NCBI RefSeq assembly: GCF_932276165.1
Contig: NC_064006.1
Span: forward strand, 4,292,501-4,356,500
Source: Plutella xylostella
Lineage: Eukaryota > Arthropoda > Insecta > Lepidoptera > Plutellidae
Direction: 5' to 3'
Length of the DNA: 64,000 nt
The notes under the pieces were generated by a model. That model ran no database searches and was not told the DNA's origin. It saw only the letters and a program-made list of their open reading frames with translations. Both the position numbers and the translations under genes were made by a program. Of this stretch, positions 1-12,565 are shown one piece after another. Numbering within the stretch: the stretch's first letter is position 1; the number at the start of each line of letters is the position of its first letter.

Positions 1-117
1 TTCAAATCTATTTTGAGGCAATGTCTAATGTGACATCTAACGTAGAGTAAAAAAAAAATCGTTTTTAGTATTGAATCGAGTTGGTTATTCTGAGTGTTAT
101 ACATTTTCATTCTGTTA

Positions 118-336
118 TTTTCAATTTTAATATTTGTTAATTTCATCACAAGCAGATTTAGTAATCATTATACCTACCTACTTACCTACATACTTTATTT
201 GAAATCATGGTACAACTTTTGATGAGGTTCATGCATTGGGATCATTTATAGGTATATTTTCAATTTTCACCTCTGCAATTTCATCACCCGGCAGATTTAG
301 CAATCATGACACAACTCTTGATGAGATTCACAAATC
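118..336. repeat. Imperfect direct duplication, period about 138 bp
   Basis: Two blocks share the order TTTCAATTTT, then a TTTCATCAC...GCAGATTTAG motif, then a GATGAG-TTCA motif: roughly 118-232 and 256-336. It is a diverged local duplication in AT-rich DNA with no coding potential. The first 360 bases hold nothing else that I can support. Confidence 0.5.
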
Positions 337-378
337 TTTACATCTATACATCATAATATAACATTTCATGAACTTCAG

Positions 379-531
379 TCAGGATTATTCGGATCGCAGC
401 ACTCAGAGCCACACTTCATCCAGCAGTCACGCCAGCAGTTCTCCCACCCGCACGGTGCCCACATGCACCGGCAGAGGGCGCCCAGCATACAACACATTTT
501 GTTTAAAAAATGTACAGAAACAACAGCTATC
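379..531 (+). CDS. Possible terminal coding exon (uncertain)
   Basis: A short stretch of raised GC stands out from AT-rich flanks. It follows a plausible acceptor (AG at 377-378) and stays open to a TAG at 529-531. In this frame the third codon positions are rich in G and C and the peptide is rich in Gln, His, Ser and Pro. The frame starting at 368 is also open, to 553, and gives a Ser/Thr-rich peptide, so the true frame is not settled. No family is recognised and no upstream exon lies in the window. It may be the last exon of a gene entering from the left, or simply a GC-rich repeat. Confidence 0.25.
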
Positions 532-553
532 TAGGACTTCTGTTGTTGATTGA

Positions 554-3140
554 AGTCAAGGTCTCGATGTATGTAAAATGTAGAAAACGTCTTATCTCCT
601 CGAATTTTGGAAGGTAAAAAAATAAAAGAGCTTTATGGACACGTTTGTGCTCCAAATCACGGTATAACGCTTGTCTGTGGTTTGGCTATAGCACTTTTCA
701 AGTCGAGTTCATCATCGTCATCTTCAACATATTCGCAACAGCCGATTTTTTCACAAACATACGCAAAGTACACAGGCAGATCACATAGAAACATTAAAAT
801 GTCGAACAACAAAATGCACATTTCACACACATGGCATGATACTCCAAGGGTACTTCGTCTTCAAACTTGCCTCAAACAGTTTGTATGGGATGGTTCTGTC
901 TGTGAGCATCACATAGGCCCTGCTCAAATTCTCTTCGATCACGGTTTTCTAAGTATTGGCAGAGTAATGAATCTAAATAACAACACATTATTACCAATCT
1001 TAAAAAACAAAAAGCATATAAAATTAATTAATTATTTACTTTTAGAAATTATATAAAATATATAAAAATGAAAATAAGTTAGGTTATCTTTTAACCAAAG
1101 ACAAAAAAAATATATAGTATCAAAACGTAGTACTTGTATACTCATTGATAGTGTCTTGTTGAGGTTTCTCGTGTCTTGCATAAATACGATAGTCCTCAGA
1201 ATATTAACGAGTTTTCTTGGCCTAGCTTGGATAAAATATTAGCAAACGAAATATTTAGTAGCAGTGTATCTCTAACAGTGTTTATATTATATAAATTAAA
1301 TATACACATGCACAGCCCATTGCGAACGTAAAAAATATTATCAAGAAGTTCCACCAAATACACGGAATCAATTCATCTAAAATGTGCCTTACACATGTTA
1401 CTTTTTCTTTAAACATTTCTGAAAAATATGTAGATTTAACTTTGATTATAATATGGTCGAATAGGTTTAAATAGTTTTAAAAATTAACAAGACCGACCGT
1501 GACAAGACGTAGCGTAGTAAAAAATATTGCTTTGTTCAGTTCAAGCTTTGTTCTATGTGTCTGTCATATATCTATAGTCATCATGTCATCAAAGCGCGAT
1601 GCTGTTATTGTTCTGAGAGCGATGTCGATGTCGTGCAAACACTACACTCGTTTATAAATTATGAATGACCAACTTTCTGCCCTCGTACCTATCACAATTT
1701 AATATTGAAGCATAGGTAATGAATGAGACATTGAAACAAAATTATGTACAGCCAAAATATCATTATATTAACAACCTATCAATATAATTAGTTTCCTATA
1801 ATTTTAATATCATGTACAATAATAAAAACATTTGTTATTTATGTTAATCATCAGAGTATGCAAACGCATGTAAAGCAAATCCAGAATATGTAATTACAAT
1901 AAAAACTAAAAATATCCAACTAAAACACCACATACAAGGAACGCAAGTGAAACAACCCATATTAAGTAAGTATATGATAAGCATACAAATTTAAAACAGA
2001 CTTTATGTAGTCACTGATGTAAGAGTTCATTGGTTCACATAGTCTTTATTTTGTTATCAATATCATACTGTACATTTTCACTTTCATTCATAAATGCACG
2101 TCACTATGTTTCACTAAAAACAATCAATTGTATAGTTTTATATCAGTTTTATTCACTGGTATAGTAATAATATGAATTTAATTTAGTTTCCTTGATATCG
2201 AATTCTTCTTTTTCCATTTTAACGTCTTGGCCTAAACAATATCGCCGAATACAGAAACCGAGAACACAACACATTGTTTTTAACTGATTGTTTTTAGTCT
2301 GAGCCTTGTTTTTAACCACTTGCCGATACTTGAGTTTGTTATAGAATTGAATTAATTGATTTGATTGGATCAAAAGTACCGTGCCTCTTTTTGTATAATG
2401 TTTTATGAAATTCCAAGATGAACTAAACAGTTTTTTTTTTATGTATCACCATAGACTAATATTGTTTATGTATCACATACTCAGAAGTCATTGGTCTTTT
2501 AAAGTCTTTTTTGCTCAACAATACGAGGCAGTTATTATTCTGAGTAGGTCATTATTATTTGAGGTTTACAAAATTGTACCGTCGTACCTACACTAGAGGC
2601 TGTGTTGTTCATGTTCTTGATCCTTTATATAGTATGGAATAGTTTATTTTCCACGTTTTCAGGGTCGAATTGTAATTTCAATATGCTGTGTAAATTGATA
2701 AAAATTTCGTATGTATATACGTTAGAACGTTATGTAATCAAATCGGCTTGATTACCACCCTCAGTAGTGGTGCTATAAAATCAAAAGCACAACCACCACA
2801 CAAAAACACTAGCCGTTAAAATTTAAATTTAAAATTCTAACTGCCACACTGTTCAGAACAAATAACAGCAAACAAGCACTTTTGCGCAAAAGTATTGCAA
2901 TTTTAGCAAAACGCCCACGGAGTTTTTAACTGGCTACGTTTTAATAGCACCGGCCATCAGGTAAAGTATCCTTAGAATGGCAGTTGAATTTGTCTGAATT
3001 TCATCGGCTAGCGGCACTCGACCGAGTTTTAACCATGTTTTAACTTCGTTGCCGATGTAAGGGGTCTCGCAAATGATTGCTGAACAAACTTATACTAGAA
3101 GTTGCGGTTTGATGTAATCGATAAATCTTGCATGGGATTT
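554..3140. other. AT-rich non-coding stretch
   Basis: I see no gene, RNA or clear repeat boundary here. The short open frames have no codon bias or recognisable domain. The sequence is typical AT-rich intergenic or intronic insect DNA. Confidence 0.6.
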
Positions 3141-3145
3141 ATAGA

Positions 3146-3265
3146 TAGATAGATAATCCTTTATTGCACACAAACACAGAAATTATCAATAGAATATGCA
3201 CAACTTAGACAAATGGCGGCCTTATTACTATTAGTAATTTCTCCCACACTACCTCGGACGATTTA
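3146..3265 (-). mobile_element. LINE 3' tail fragment
   Basis: Read on the minus strand this ends in a GTGCAATAAAGGA-like polyadenylation signal followed by a short run of TATC/ATCT repeats (3149-3163 on the plus strand). That is the usual ending of non-LTR retrotransposons in moths and butterflies. Only the 3' untranslated part is present, as expected after 5' truncation during target-primed reverse transcription. Confidence 0.5.
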
Positions 3266-3269
3266 TCTT

Positions 3270-4915
3270 ATCTATATTTATCGTATCTGTTGTTTTTTTC
3301 CAAATGTTTTGTTGACATACACGTTTATTAACGGTAGTTTTGGAACTGAATTTGACATATTATTATTATTTATAAATCCTTTTATGGAATCTTGATAGCG
3401 TAAAGCATAGCATGTGTATAAGTTTTGTAATCTAAAGTCTAAACCAACCATAATCCCCATGATGGTAAATTTAGTTAAGGGGATCCCTAAAGCTAAAATG
3501 CTAAAGTCGGCTTGATATACTTGATTAGATTGGAAAAACGGTGGCTTCTATCACATTGATAAAAATATATTTTGTAGCAGAGGGTATACTGAACATGTTA
3601 GTTGCTTATAAATTGGTGCAGGATTATAATAAGTATGTTAAAAAAAATTGCAAACACACCATGTCTTTTGCCATTTTTTGACTTATTATGAAAAAACCCT
3701 CGAAATCAGAGGGCCCATTTTCATGGAATCTTATATGTATGTGTAGGTAATTAAATTCTTAACAAAGTTACCTTAAAGAGTTGGATTTAATGGACCAGAA
3801 GTCAACTTTTTTTGCAAAAAACTAATAAATTCCGGTTTAAAAATGATGACACCGTGACAGATTTCAGATTTCTTCAGTCGTCGCCCTGGTGGCGGCCTGT
3901 TAGGAGCGATACCCACGCCATTTTATTTTTTATCAAATATTTCACAAAAACTGATTAAATCAACAAATTATGACTACAAGTATTATAATACATATGCATT
4001 TGCTATGGAAAGTTAATTTTCTAATCATTTTAGATGCAGTAAAGCCGAAAATTCTTAGAAAACATTTCGCCTTTTCGATTTGTTTACATTTTTTACTATA
4101 GAGTTACAGATGCATAGATAAAGGTAAACATTGCACATAATGACACTTATTAGATTCTCCGAATAAGAACTATACGGTCAATGCAGTATGCCAAAGCGCG
4201 AGCCTGTTTATATTCTGAGGGGTAATTTATTTTATTTTAACGGTTGTGTATGGTAGGTAAGCTACACAATATACAGGGTGTTGAAAAGTAAGTTCATAAT
4301 TTGTTTTATTTGAAACCAAAAACCGTAGTTAATTAAAAATATATATATTTTAAGATGTGGTAGTCTGTACACTACAGGTTGTTAAAAATAAGTAAGTATT
4401 ATTAAAAATTGAAGATCTAAAATTTACATAATTTTTTAAATCTATTTAACAAGCTTTGCAAAAAAGCGGTTAAGTGCGACTGTATCTCGCCATGAAAAAA
4501 ATGAAATGTTTACTGTAGCTATGAATTTTATGCGTTACAAGTGGAATAAAATACCGCATAATATTATGTACAACTATGTAAGAGCCTAGTTTTTAAAAAA
4601 AAACTCATAAGAAAATATTAAATACACAGGTTTTTTAACCCCTGAAGGAAATAGAGGGGTGTTATAAGTTTAAAGTAAGGGCTGAATTTTTTTTTAAATT
4701 AGGGTGATAGGTAATGTATATTTTTAATGATTTTTTCAAATAGATAAATGTTATACCATTTTTAAATTGCCATAAAATTACCTATAGTTATAGTTATAGA
4801 AAAGGGCAGGGCTACCAGTGCCCATTCGCCACTGCAACCTAAAAGATCTATAAATTGTGACTCCCCATGCCGAGTCTCACTCTACAGGCCCAGGTCTTTT
4901 ATAAACCTGATATTA
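3270..4915. other. Non-coding stretch
   Basis: No gene is supported. A single half-terminus of the ACAGGGTGTTG repeat family lies near 4274-4285 without a partner. The rest is AT-rich sequence. Confidence 0.55.
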
Positions 4916-4920
4916 CCAAT

Positions 4921-5177
4921 ACAGGATGTTGCAAAAAGGGTATACTGTGCCGAAAGGGTTTGACTCAGGGGTTATCCTGAACAACTTTTGTTCTCCAAGT
5001 TTTGGAAATTCTCGAAAAATAAATTCGGTCTCTATAGTAAAAAGTCACGTGATCGAATAAGTTTCTATGTAAAAGGTTTTGTTACGTGAATTTTCAAAAT
5101 TGTAGAAGAAAAGTGGATCAGAATGGCACCTAAATCCACTTTTGGCTAAGCTTTATACCCTTTTTTCAATACCTTGT
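4921..5177. mobile_element. MITE of the ACAGGGTGTTGCAAAA family
   Basis: Starts ACAGGATGTTGCAAAAAGGG and ends with the inverse, ...TTTTTTCAATACCTTGT. The ends are inverted copies of one terminus seen at many places in this window. It carries the internal palindrome TCACGTGA at 5045-5052. There is no coding capacity, so it would depend on a transposase supplied elsewhere. Confidence 0.65.
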
Positions 5178-5759
5178 ATAAAATATCGTCTTAGATCGTA
5201 ATCATCGTAACTCCTCGTGACCAAATTTTAGAGGAGACAAAAATACTGTTTTATTTGTAGTTCTAGTTGGCATACTACCCACCTAAAGTTTTTTTTAACT
5301 AGCCTAAAAATGATTTGTTTAGACAGTCTATCTTCCTGTTCAACCGCAGCCTGAGTGCCAGTGACTCAATGACTGAAAGGAGGCCATTAGTGCTCCTAAA
5401 TAAATAAAGCAGGCCTGTAGATTATCTTTCAGTGTACCGACACATCTGATTGCTGTAAGAGCCTGATAAGCTCTTCGAACGAGTCATACCTCTGTGGTGG
5501 TACGGTTTCGACCTTTCGGACAGTCAGTTTGGCATCCGAAATGCGGATTCGAATAGTGGGTACAATACTTTGCGTTCGTTCACTGTCGGAGCAGGATAAG
5601 AACCACGGGCGAGTTGATGCGCTGGCTGTTTGCTTAAAAATAGTAACCGCGTTCAACTCTATCCCCTAGAGGGCGAACCTTTAGGGCGGCTCTTGTATAC
5701 CATCACTTGTCTTCTTCTCTGCAGAAAATTGACAGAGGTCATACGTGTCTAACAAGTAC

Positions 5760-6260
5760 ATTAAGGATGCGAAAAGAGAGGGTTTGTTTTCACTGAAGAA
5801 GTTCAGTTGCGGAGTTCCACAGCGGTAGGTCTTGGACCCCTCTGCTGTGGAACTTGGCATACAACGCGGTCCTGCAAATCAAGCTCGCAAACGGCGTTAG
5901 CACAGTGCATTTTTCTAATGTCACACAGGTCGTGAGGTAGGCTGAGAGCCTCCTTCGGGGATGACATCCCAATGATTCATTACGAAAAAATTGCTGCAGC
6001 TGTGCTCGCCATGCAGTGCATGGGCTACTTCCGAATCTGGGGGGCTGTTGCACAGGAGTTCGTTGCCTCTATACGGTACGGGTTCCGTGCGATCTATGAT
6101 CCTTCCGGGAGCACCTGTCTTGTCAAGTCGAAGAGAATGGCTCGTATTCGACGCAACCTGCAGTACTGGTGGGATTGGTTGGAGGACAGGACAGCAGGAA
6201 GCTGCAGCAGCCGTCATGCTGTGATTCGACGCATAGATGCAAAAAAAAGTTGAAAGTAAC
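5760..6260 (+). pseudogene. Decayed R1-like LINE reverse transcriptase fragment
   Basis: Around 5805-5905 the sequence encodes, with frame breaks, pieces that resemble the GVPQGSVLGPLLWN block of non-LTR reverse transcriptases: CGVPQ in one frame, then after a stop and frame change WNLAYNAVLQ. The following 350 bases are GC-richer than their surroundings and may be the rest of the element, with open frames but no recognisable motif. No catalytic YADD motif is readable. This is a dead remnant, and the clade assignment rests on the WN-A-N-V-L wording alone. Confidence 0.4.
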
Positions 6261-6370
6261 TTCATGTTAACAAAATATTAGATCTTAATTTAACAACATA
6301 ACATTGCAAAAAAAAATTAACATTGTTGAGTATGTTATTGTAATTTACTAAAGTAGTAATAAAAAAAAAC

Positions 6371-6928
6371 CGGCCAAGTGCGAGTCGGGCTCGCGCACAA
6401 AGGGTTCCGTAGCAGCAAAATTACAGTTAAATCAACCTATCTCAAAAACTATAAGAGATACTTTGATCAAACCAAAAATCGTTGAAAGAGTTAATTAGCA
6501 TGCATCACCTCTATTTTTTTTAGAATTTTATACCCCGTAGTTATAAAAATAGAGGGGGGGGGACATACTTTTTACGACTTTGAGAGCTGATATCTCAAAA
6601 ACCGTTCACTTTAAGAAAAATGTTTTTTAGAAAACTTTATATCATTTTAAAAGACCTTTCCATTGATACCCCACACGGGTATGTACATCGAAAAAAAAAA
6701 TGTCATCCCTCAGTTACATGTATGGGGGGCCCCACCCCCAATTCTTTTTTTTACTATTTAGTGTCATATTTTTGTAGCGGTTCATACAACACATATTCCC
6801 ATTAAATTTCATCACTGTAGTACTTATAGTTTCCGAGTAAATCGGCTGTGACAGACGGACAGACGGACAGACGGACATGACGAAACTATAAGGGTTCCGT
6901 TTTTGCCATTTTGGCTACGGAACCCTAA
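6371..6928 (+). repeat. Dispersed repeat A, copy 1
   Basis: About 558 bp, nearly identical to 48193-48774. It begins CCGGCCAAGTGCGAGTCGGG and ends GGCTACGGAACCCTAA. The block AGGGTTCCGTAGC near the start is the inverse of GCTACGGAACCCT at the end, giving subterminal inverted repeats. It carries an octamer array (ACAGACGG), three units here against five in the other copy. There is no coding capacity. It has the look of a common lepidopteran non-autonomous element, and I cannot assign a superfamily. Confidence 0.75.
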
Positions 6929-7451
6929 CAAAGGCTTATTGCATAGTTTTCGTTCACGTTCGCCTACATCGCACGTTGTATATGAGAATAAAGGGTAGGT
7001 ATAATTACTAAGTTTTCTTGTTTAAAAATCACGGTTTGGGGTTTAGAGGAAAACAAATGGTAAAATGCGGAATACAGTTTTTTTTTTTCGAATAAAGAGG
7101 AAAACATGTGAATTCAAAAAACGTTTCTATTGACACCAAAGAGTACTTTTCGCCGAGAAAAGTGGAGTTACAATGTTTGCGATCTAAAGTGATGATAGAA
7201 CTAGAACTTATTTTTTCAGTTCACCTGCTGTTGAGTGAAATCGTAATTAGGTAAATGACTCCTTGACATGAAAATAACTTTTTTTTTATAATCGTTATAA
7301 CAAAACCGTTTTTTTTAATACAGCAATATTTGTAGGTGTACTTACAGTGAGCAAAAGAGCGCAGCAAGGTGTAAATTTTTTGGTTTTTAAGAAACAAAAA
7401 TATTATTTCTATCATATCCCAAATACACATAAGTACTTTAAAAAAAATATA

Positions 7452-7495
7452 CACTCTCGCCTTGTACTAATGTACTCCCTTGCGGGGGTACTTAC
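7452..7495 (-). repeat. Dispersed repeat B fragment
   Basis: Contains CGCCTTGTACTAATGTACTC followed by CCTTGCGGG. This is the reverse complement of the block at about 43855-43892. It is a shared interspersed repeat fragment of unknown class. Confidence 0.55.
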
Positions 7496-7549
7496 ATGTT
7501 ATTATTTTTCTGGTGACCTCCCCATATCCCTTTGCCAGCTACGTAACCT

Positions 7550-7935
7550 TTTGTGACACCCTGTATATGCAGAGTTCTGCAAACTACTGTTCTGCTTTTG
7601 AAACACCAAAAAAAAAACAGGTCGTCTAACTAAAAGGTCACGTGACCAAAAAAAAATTATATGAAGAAGCGTTTTTTTCATGAATATAAAAAATTACGTA
7701 GGATAAAAGTTTTTCAGAGTGACGCCTGAGTAACGCCCTTTCGGCTAACTATACTTTTTTTATTACACGGGGGCAGAGTTTAATACAACACCCTGAACTA
7801 TTAAACTCTGATAATATTTTCGCGATTTTTTTACATTCTGATTTCATTTCCTGGCTTAGAAATAACATCAATAACATGCTGCACACGTAGGTTTCGGCAT
7901 AGTATTAAACCCTTTTTGCAACAACCTGTATAAAT
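7550..7935. mobile_element. Two degenerate ACAGGGTGTTGCAAAA-family MITE pieces
   Basis: Termini in the ACACCCTGTA form lie at 7555-7566 and 7784-7796, and an ACAACCTGTATA form at about 7920-7932. The palindrome TCACGTGA is at 7638-7645. The pieces are diverged and nested, so boundaries are approximate. Confidence 0.45.
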
Positions 7936-8628
7936 ATCGGCACGGGTACGACTTTATATATAATTAATTATTAAATATTAAAAATACTTTCAAATAAAAA
8001 TAAATATTTTCGTATCACAAAACAATATTACTTACTTAGTATATTTTTAACAAAGTGGCATGTCTTCACTTTTATGTTTTCGAGTACTATGTTAAAATTT
8101 AATGTCATTGTCCGTAGAACGCCCCGCATACCTCAACCCCCCCTCACTAGATTTGACAGATTCTGATTTTCTTCCAGCTTTAGTGACAGCCTTAAACACT
8201 TCGCTTAGGTCTACCCACATTAAAACCTGTACTTCTGAATAGTTTCTACCGAAATTGCTGTTAAATGATGATGGGCACAAATCTATGAATATTGGGACCA
8301 GCATCAAAAGAAATGAGTGATACGTCGTTGAAAAGGTATTTTTTTGCAGAATATGAATAACGGAAGCGCTAGTCCTGATTTACTGTCCAATTAGAATAAT
8401 CGTACCCTGAAAGTTTTTATATTTTATTTCTGTAAAGGTATACCCAAAAGATAAAAAATAAATCAAAAGGATAAGAAGGAGGGTGCCACTGTATCCACAA
8501 TAACAGGACTATGTGTTCAAGACAATGATTATTGCCTTAACCATTTTGGGGAAAACGCTTTCAAACGGAAATTATGATACTTTCATATTTTTTTCAATTA
8601 GCGGTGGTAGTTGTGGGTACCTATACAT

Positions 8629-8820
8629 ACAGGGTGTTGCAAAACGGGTATACTAAGCCGAAACCTAGTAATAAGTCACGTGACCAACATAGTGTCTATG
8701 AAAAATGTTTTTTTTTTTTCGCGAATTATAAAATTCTGATTTCATTTTTGGGCTTAGATGTGATCATGCTGCACATATATGTAGGTTTCGGCTTAGTATA
8801 CCCTTTTTGCAACACTCTGT
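8629..8820. mobile_element. MITE of the ACAGGGTGTTGCAAAA family, complete
   Basis: A 192 bp unit running from ACAGGGTGTTGCAAAACGGG to the inverse ...CTTTTTGCAACACTCTGT. The arms continue inward through GTATACTAAGCCGAAACC against GGTTTCGGCTTAGTATAC. TCACGTGA is at 8676-8683. It is the best-preserved short copy in the window. Confidence 0.75.
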
Positions 8821-9013
8821 ATAACGCCTTATTTACTACAGTTGAAATGTTATAAATTGCTTACCTATCGACAGAGTTTGTTGGAACTCCAAGCACCAAC
8901 TAGCCAGCTAATCGACTATTTAAAGTTTTCAATGAAAGTTTCATTCAGTTCTAAAGTTTCACACCTCTCGGCTTCTTTCACAAACTAAATAAAAGGAATT
9001 TATGTTCTTGCTT

Positions 9014-9077
9014 GTCTTATTCCCTCATTAAGTTATGTATTGTATAATCAATACATAACTTAATGAGGGAATAAGAC
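9014..9077. repeat. Perfect 29 bp inverted repeat (hairpin)
   Basis: GTCTTATTCCCTCATTAAG and ten further bases pair perfectly with the sequence at 9049-9077 around a 6-base loop. It could be a tiny MITE or a recent fold-back. It sits 140 bp before the long pentanucleotide satellite. Confidence 0.8.
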
Positions 9078-9216
9078 TGCTTTCCACGAGAGACGAGAGA
9101 CGTCCTACAACTAAACAAAACAACAAACACTCACACCTTCAAGCAGCAAGCAAGTGTTGCCGACATAAATTATAAAGCACTACTCGTAGTAGAACTATAA
9201 GTTCTACTAGTGCTTA

Positions 9217-9648
9217 TTCTATTTTATTCTATTCCATTCCATTCCATTCCATTCCATTCCATTCCATTCCATTCTATTCTATTCTATTCTATTCTATTCT
9301 ATTCTATTCTATTCTATTCTATTCTATTCTATTCTATTCTATTCTATTCTATTCTATTCTATTCTATTCTATTCTATTCTATTCTATTCTATTCTATTCT
9401 ATTCTATTCTATTCTATTCTATTCTATTCTATTCTATTCTATTCTATTCTATTCTATTCTATTCTATTCTATTCTATTCTATTCTATTCTATTCTATTCT
9501 ATTCTATTCTATTCTATTCTATTCTATTCTATTCTATTCTATTCTATTCTATTCTATTCTATTCTATTCTATTCTATTCTATTCTATTCTATTCTATTCT
9601 ATTCTATTCTATTCTATTCTATTCTATTCTATTCTATTCTATTCTATT
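9217..9648 (+). repeat. Pentanucleotide satellite (ATTCC)n(ATTCT)n
   Basis: About 430 bp of uninterrupted five-base repeats: a short ATTCC block near 9233-9272, then about 75 units of ATTCT. It is open in all frames on this strand because the unit lacks stops there, which produces a long spurious open frame. The same pentamer forms the tail of the SINE at 15853-16292. Confidence 0.97.
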
Positions 9649-9970
9649 AAACTACTAAATAAAATAATAACAATACTTAATACATTGCATTAAAGCAACA
9701 CTCAGGATCAAAAGGCAGGTAATTCAAACTGAGGGATTGCCAGATAAATTTCACGAAATGAAATTAATCGAGATTTCGTCAGGTTAAACTCGGATAAACT
9801 GTTTGTCGAGCATTCCCCGTCTTTCGACCTTTTGACGCGCCAGCGGGCCCGAAATGAAAGCTTACGAAGCAATGTGGTTACAGTGTGTTAAAACATAGAA
9901 TGTGATTCGGCTTCTTATAATACTATAATTTTTCAATATTTTTTTTGCACCTTTCTACTTGTTTTCTTTT

Positions 9971-10072
9971 ACCTCCTATAGGTTGGCTGGTAGAAAATGC
10001 TTTTAGCATTAAGTCCACCTTTTGTACACTTATGTTATATTTGTGCAGTAAAGCATTAAATAAATAAATATA
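9971..10072 (+). mobile_element. LINE 3' end, GGTTGGCTGGTAGAAAATGC family
   Basis: The block GGTTGGCTGGTAGAAAATGC ... TTTTGTAC ... AGTAAAGCATTAAATAAATA recurs at 43621, 57558 and 62120. It ends in an AATAAAG-like signal and a TAAA run, the mark of a non-LTR 3' end. Only the 3' untranslated part is here. Confidence 0.6.
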
Positions 10073-11880
10073 ATGTGAGGCCTGAAAATCAATTCTATTA
10101 ATTCGCACCCATAGTGATATTAGTTTTCTTTCTTTACGGGTGCAGCTCATTTGAAATTTCATAAGGTTTCCAATAATGTTGACACAAGTACCTTCACGTA
10201 TGACAGGGCAATGCGGTCACTTTAACTTTTAGCCGATGCGACATTTAGGCCATATGAATAGCATATGAATTTCCATACATTATGACAAACGCGACTGACG
10301 TACGCACTGACGGTCGGTGAAGCTCTGTAACCTGCCTAAACTTTCAGTAAGTATTTCAGTACCTTTCACATGCTTCAGCACCCTGTATGACGGATCTTAT
10401 TCTTCGAGGTCACAGGCTGTACCTACGTATAATGTGTACGAATGAACCCATATCAATCTTGGGAAGCAATAACGTTGCTCCGGCTACGCCCCAGGTCGAT
10501 ACGGGTACCAACTCGCCACCTTTTGATTTATTGTTCCCTTACTAGTAATAAAGGAGCACAATTCAAAAATTAAGAGGCTTGGAGTTTTTGTTTTATTATA
10601 TAGGATAATTACTACATTTTCATTGTTATTATTTTTTCAATTCTAGTAGGTAGGTACTAAGATTACAAAATCTTCAGTTTAATAAACAGTACAGGTGCTT
10701 TATTAGTTATTTTTTTACTTCAATGAGCAACAAAATACTTTGTATGCTGCGATGAAGAGTCTAATATGAAATAGTCTGTTAAATGTCGGCGTGTGTGATA
10801 ACTATCTACAACTCAACTGCCAAGCCTGGAGATTATATTAAATCTCCCTGGATTAGACCCATCATATTGGCTATAACATTTACTGGCATTTACTTATCCA
10901 GATTGAATAATAATAGGTATAATAATATGATAGGAAGTTTTACTTTCCCGTAAAACTAAAGTGGCTATTAAAGGTAAGCGTCCACCTTTTGGCATCGTAC
11001 GAAAAGGACGCATCGCATTCAGTATTATTTGTATAGAAATTCACACAAGTGCGTGCACTTCATCGGCATTGCTAATGTCGTTTCTCCATTAATTTGATGC
11101 GATGCATACGATACCGATAACTGGATGCCGATATCTTTAATTCTTAAAAGTGATATTTATAGTTGGGAAATTAAAATACCATTTTAGTGTGTGAGCTGTC
11201 CCCATATAGATCCCCACAGATTCTGTTCTACAGGTTGTCACAAAAAGGGTATATATATGTATATAAGCATGTTTAAAAGAAAGATAATCGATCCGACGAG
11301 AGAGCCAGAGAGACTTATGAATGTACAGCGAAATAAGTTTTTCAGGATCGTGGCACGCTCTGCCTACCCTTCTGGGAGGCATGCGTGAGAACAATGTTAT
11401 ATATGTAATCGAATATCGTTTAAGGGGTATAACACGTTACTTATAAATCGCTTTTAGTACGTAAGCTCGCACATTCAATTGAGCGAAAACGGCTGCCAGC
11501 TGTTCCTTTCCAGAAATCTGCCATTTATATGAGAATATAATATACCTGAATGTAGAATGAATCATATTTACATTCTGTACGATGCTTCACAATATTGGAA
11601 CTGGAAAAGGAACGGCAAATATGTATAGAACCTATTTATTTTCCACTTCGATTGATCTTGTTCTATTAAGCACAAAAATCATGCATGTAATATAACGTAT
11701 TTACTTATTACACAGATTTGTGTACCTCCGTAAGAGTAATTGGTTTTATTGAGAATATATTTGCGGAAATTTCCGGGTAATTTGTTTTACAAAATATAGG
11801 TAGGTACCTAGCTACATAAATAATATACCCGTTAATAAATATTATGTTCGATACAAGATTTGAGGCTCTTTTTGAATGAA
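10073..11880. other. Non-coding stretch
   Basis: No gene is supported. A weak inverted structure with CGCATCGCAT arms lies at about 10990-11127 and may be an old MITE. A half-terminus of the ACAGGGTGTTG family (ACAGGTTGTCACAAAAAGGG) starts at 11230. Confidence 0.5.
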
Positions 11881-12099
11881 ATTAATTTATTGTTATCAAT
11901 AATCATCATGTTCATTATCATCAGCCAATAATCTTTCACTGCTAAACATAGGCCTCTCAATCCTAAAAATAAGGTCTAATCTAATAAAAATACCTTAATC
12001 CTTAAGCTGGGCTGAAACTTTCATAATACTGAACATCTTTTCAGATAATTGAATTGGATGTTCTGAAACGATATTTCAATTTGCGGATTATTTCTGAAA

Positions 12100-12430
12100 C
12101 CGTTGATGCCAATAATCTAAAGATAAGCCACAACAGTGTGGTGGATCTTGGCTCCAAACAATTTTGATGTTAAAATAGTAAAAGTAGAGTAAAAAGTGTA
12201 TATTTATCAAATATCTGCTCCAGCCACGGATCGAAGTTGGGACGTTCGCACAGCTCTCAGAGTCCCTAACCATTCACCATTATCAACAACACTAATAATA
12301 ATAATAATATGTGGGGACATCTCACACACGGCCATCCGATCCCAAACTAGGCAGAGCCTGTGTTATGGGTATCGGACAGCTGATATGTCTACACAAATAC
12401 ATAGATATGTATGTGATTTTTGAAATAAAG
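12100..12430 (-). mobile_element. SINE debris with tRNA-like head
   Basis: On the minus strand, 12285-12222 reads as a tRNA-derived head with an A-box-like TGGTTAGGGAC and a B-box-like CTTCGATCC. To its right is a conserved lepidopteran SINE body (GTGGGGACATCTCACACACGG near 12311), which recurs in part at 63746. The parts may belong to two elements. Confidence 0.4.
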
Positions 12431-12565
12431 ATTAAGATTATGATTATATTTTGATAAAGACCTTCACTGACTTCATCATTATCAAGACCGTGGTCCATGG
12501 TCCATGGTTCATGAGCCAGATATGATGGCCCTTAACCTCTCTCTAGAAGCATAACTTTATTTCTT

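Noticed and set aside
607..1056. 149-codon open frame with a serine run
   Set aside because: It begins at a non-ATG codon, is AT-rich at all codon positions and shows no domain.
5972..6253. 93-codon frame ending in the GC-richer block
   Set aside because: It has no recognisable domain and follows a frame-broken LINE fragment, so it is more likely retroelement debris than a gene.
9210..9650. 146-codon open frame of repeated FYSIL
   Set aside because: It is a translation of the ATTCT pentamer array and has no start context or unique sequence.
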